The notes beneath the pieces are model-generated. The model was not told where the DNA came from, did not search any database, and was given only the letters and a program-made list of their open reading frames with translations. 64,000 nt of DNA. Origin: Streptomyces kanamyceticus (GTDB lineage Bacteria; Actinomycetota; Actinomycetes; Streptomycetales; Streptomycetaceae). The stretch lies in assembly GCF_008704495.1 (NCBI RefSeq), contig NZ_CP023699.1, positions 5,084,001 to 5,148,000 on the forward strand, read 5' to 3'. Positions 62,057-64,000 of the stretch are shown in pieces. The translations under genes and the position numbers were made by a program. How positions within the stretch are numbered: position 1 is the stretch's first letter; each line of letters opens with the position of its first letter.

Positions 62057-62521
62057 GTGATCGTCAGACCCGCGCAGGAGCGTGACCTCCCGAGTTTTCT
62101 TGCCTTGGCCGCCCAGGTCGAGCACTGGTTCGGCCCGATGGTCGAGGAGCCCGGCTTCCATGACGCCGTGAACGAGCACATCCGGCGGGAGACGGCGCTC
62201 GTCGCCGTCTCCGCGGAATCGAGCCTCCTCGGCGGGTTGTTGTTCGACGCGAAGCCGCCTGTCTTTCACGTCGACTGGCTGGTGGTCGCGGAAGAGGGCC
62301 GTGGCAGGGGCGTCGGTCGCGCGCTGATGGCCGAGGCATCACGCCGGTTCGTACGGGGGCCGGGCACCGTCGAAGTGGTCACCTTCGGAGCCGACCACCC
62401 AGGTGCTGTTTCCAGTGGCGCTCGCGTCTTCTACGAATCGCTGGGCTTCACCCCCGCCGAGGCGACGGAACCGGGACCGGAAGGTGGGTCACGGCAGATC
62501 TATCGGCTGTCCGTCAGCTGA
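62057..62521 (+). CDS. GNAT family N-acetyltransferase
   Basis: 154 aa. The GNAT core has VDWLVVAEEGRGRGVGRALM (acetyl-CoA loop) and FYESLGFTPAE near the end. It acetylates an unknown small substrate. GTG 62057 is chosen because the fold begins there (IVRPAQERDL); no ribosome site is seen. Its 3' end overlaps the convergent gene by 33 nt. Confidence 0.85.
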   Translation: MIVRPAQERDLPSFLALAAQVEHWFGPMVEEPGFHDAVNEHIRRETALVAVSAESSLLGGLLFDAKPPVFHVDWLVVAEEGRGRGVGRALMAEASRRFVRGPGTVEVVTFGADHPGAVSSGARVFYESLGFTPAEATEPGPEGGSRQIYRLSVS

Positions 62522-62950
62522 GTCACGCGAGGACACTCGGGTGAGCCCGGCCTTGGGTGCGGGGTTGTCGTGGCTGTCGCGGCGGGCGCGGCGGGCTCCG
62601 ACCAGCAGCAGGACGCACGCGAGCATGAAGAGCGGCCAGGGCGTGAACGGGAGGACCACGGCGTCGACGGCGGTCCAGGCCGCCAGCGTCCAGCCGATGA
62701 ACGTCGGCGGGGTGATGCCGCGGCGGTCCAGCCACAGCACCGTCAGGCCGATCAGGACGAGCGGGGGGCCGAAGCTTTCCAGGCTCAGCCAGTACGCGCT
62801 GCCCGCCGGGCTCATGTCGGCGAGGTCCTCGCTCCGCAGTCCGCCGCTGAACCACGTCCCGGCGTGCCGCGCGGCTTTCTCCAGGGTCAGGGCGAGGACG
62901 GTGTGTGCGGCTCCGAGCAACGTGATGATCCAGCCGGCCCATTTGATCAT
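62489..62950 (-). CDS. Small membrane protein, DUF6463-like
   Basis: 153 aa with four hydrophobic segments (about 3-20, 48-78, 80-96 and 100-118), resembling DUF6463 proteins. Divergent from the TetR gene, so probably its target. ATG 62950. Confidence 0.75.
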   Translation of the reverse strand: MIKWAGWIITLLGAAHTVLALTLEKAARHAGTWFSGGLRSEDLADMSPAGSAYWLSLESFGPPLVLIGLTVLWLDRRGITPPTFIGWTLAAWTAVDAVVLPFTPWPLFMLACVLLLVGARRARRDSHDNPAPKAGLTRVSSRDSADGQPIDLP

Positions 62951-62977
62951 CCGTGTTCTCCGTTCTCGTCGCGAAGT

Positions 62978-63027
62978 CGGAACCATGGTTCCGGTACTGT
63001 CGTTTCGATACTCTCGTTCCGTATAGT
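62978..63027. promoter_or_regulatory. TetR operator and leaderless promoter
   Basis: CGGAACCATGGTTCCG (62978-62993) is a perfect 16-bp palindrome in the divergent gap. TATAGT (63022-63027) is a strong -10 that would place the start of transcription at or next to the TetR ATG at 63034. Confidence 0.6.
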
Positions 63028-63033
63028 GCGGGC

Positions 63034-63672
63034 ATGACGGCGAGAAAGCAACGGGGCGGACGCCCCCGAGACAGTCGCGTGGACGACAAGATCCTCCGGA
63101 CCACCCGCGAGCTGATCGACGAGGTCGGCTACCCGGCACTGACCGTCGACCAGGTCGCGGCGCGCGCCGGAGTGGGCAAGGCGGCGATCTACCGCCGCTA
63201 CACGTCCAAGGCCGAGATGGCGTTCGCCGCCACCATGTTCGAACAGCAGCTGCCGCCGCTGGCCGGCACCGGCTCGCTGCACGGGGACCTGCTGGAGCTG
63301 GTCCGCGCGTTCCACGTCCGCATGGCCACCCCGGCAGCCCGACAGCTGGCACCGGTCCTCATCAGCGAAATCGCCGTCAACCCCGGGCTGGATACGCGGT
63401 TCCAGGAAACCTTCCTGGCCGCGGAACAGGCCCTCTTCGCCGACATCATCGAACAGGCCGTGGCCCGCGGTGAGTTGGCCGGGACCGTCGACCCCGCGAT
63501 GGCCCACCTGCTGCTGCTCGGCGCCCTGGCGTCCGCCCTGTACATCATCAACCTGCCCGTCGACGACGCGATGGTCACCGACCTCGTCACCGCGGCCACG
63601 GCGGGAATCACCGCCCTGGCCGACCGGCACCACAGCGCCGCCGACGGGGCAGCCGAGCCGCACGCGGAGTGA
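63034..63672 (+). CDS. TetR family transcriptional regulator
   Basis: 212 aa. N-terminal helix-turn-helix (LTVDQVAARAGVGKAAIYRR, about 36-55) plus a ligand-binding helical domain. It probably represses the divergent DUF6463-like gene through the nearby palindrome. ATG 63034, likely leaderless. Confidence 0.92.
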   Translation: MTARKQRGGRPRDSRVDDKILRTTRELIDEVGYPALTVDQVAARAGVGKAAIYRRYTSKAEMAFAATMFEQQLPPLAGTGSLHGDLLELVRAFHVRMATPAARQLAPVLISEIAVNPGLDTRFQETFLAAEQALFADIIEQAVARGELAGTVDPAMAHLLLLGALASALYIINLPVDDAMVTDLVTAATAGITALADRHHSAADGAAEPHAE

Positions 63673-63803
63673 CGCGCCGACGGCTCACCCGATTGCCCGC
63701 CACGGGATTCCTTCGTCCGGCGCCTGCGAGATTCTCCTCAGAGGATGCCGGGGCGGCGTCGAGCCACCTCTCCGATGTGTGATCCGATGTGCGAAGGGAC
63801 GCC

Positions 63804-64000
63804 ATGAACCGACTCGGAGCCGCAGTCGTCATCGGGACGTTGCTCACCGTCCTCGTTCCGGTCACCGCGGCCGAGGCGGCGCCGGAGCGGGGCCGCTCCG
63901 GCGCCGCCGCGTGCACGGCCGACACCGGGCCCTACCAGTGGCAGCTGGAGCGCTATCTGGGCAGGAAGGCCGACGGCAGGCAGTCGGTCGCCGACTGCGA
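63804..64000 (+). CDS. Secreted protein, partial (possible peptidoglycan-binding or L,D-transpeptidase type)
   Basis: Runs off the window after 65 residues. A signal peptide (about 1-27, VTAAEA) is followed by CTADTGPYQWQLERYLGR and DGRQSVADC, which resembles Streptomyces secreted proteins with a peptidoglycan-binding domain. Family assignment is tentative. ATG 63804 with GAAGGGA upstream. Confidence 0.6.
   Translation, partial: MNRLGAAVVIGTLLTVLVPVTAAEAAPERGRSGAAACTADTGPYQWQLERYLGRKADGRQSVADC

Overview
The window is a high-GC actinobacterial chromosome segment from the genus Streptomyces. The evidence is a very GC-rich third codon position, an ssgR-ssgA sporulation pair, a fused CydDC protein, Rex-type control upstream of cydA, a ParB-binding parS 14-mer, F420-type and PepP-type core genes, and serine tRNAs without an encoded CCA end. 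From memory, the gene order (ptpA, ssgR-ssgA, thiC, hisC, cydAB-cydDC, serS, pheA, copper operon) matches the conserved origin-proximal core of the S. coelicolor chromosome. The parS site and the two extra-oriC DnaA-box clusters fit a location near oriC.

Layout. 1-2.5 kb: cystathionine lyase, low-molecular-weight tyrosine phosphatase, a holin-like membrane protein and a cupin. 2.6-6.1 kb: a small membrane protein, ssgR and ssgA (sporulation), and a His-rich YibE/F membrane protein. 6.2-8.1 kb: a TPP riboswitch and thiC. 8.2-11 kb: a coupled lipoprotein/membrane-protein pair and a convergent membrane protein. 11-15 kb: a metallophosphatase, a LacI regulator and hisC. 15-21.4 kb: the cytochrome bd operon cydA-cydB-cydDC, with a Rex operator, a parS site at the cydDC start and a dispersed repeat inside the cydDC linker. 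21.5-27.5 kb: an orphan GAF histidine kinase, an M23 peptidase, a HAD hydrolase, an LLM flavoprotein and KptA. 27.6-32.3 kb: a DnaA-box cluster, then a tightly coupled leftward operon (M24 peptidase-fold, EphD-like hydrolase/SDR fusion, metal-dependent hydrolase, MerR). 32.5-36.4 kb: two interleaved ABC transporters. 36.6-40.5 kb: tRNA-Ser(GCT), HAD hydrolase, serS, a large DnaA-box cluster and pheA. 40.5-47 kb: a leftward copper-handling set (YcnI, Sco, PCuAC, CopC-CopD, DyP peroxidase, Met/His-rich membrane protein). 47-51 kb: HATPase, MocR regulator, AhpD-like protein and MFS exporter. 51-60.7 kb: aminopeptidase P, GAF-PP2C phosphatase, PrimPol-like protein, secreted protein, SEC-C protein, HATPase, GDPD and HtrA protease. 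60.7-64 kb: tRNA-Ser(TGA), then a less orderly stretch with a frameshifted heptad-repeat gene, GNAT, a small membrane protein, TetR and a truncated secreted protein.

Several groups of genes appear to work together. CydA, CydB and CydDC make and assemble cytochrome bd under redox control. The copper set delivers copper outside the membrane; in S. lividans homologues (known) this supports cytochrome oxidase and development. SsgR and SsgA control sporulation septation. The most unusual signals are in the DNA rather than the proteins: parS embedded in a start region, DnaA-box clusters far from oriC, a mobile-type repeat used as a protein linker, and several tandem repeats that sit exactly at stop codons.
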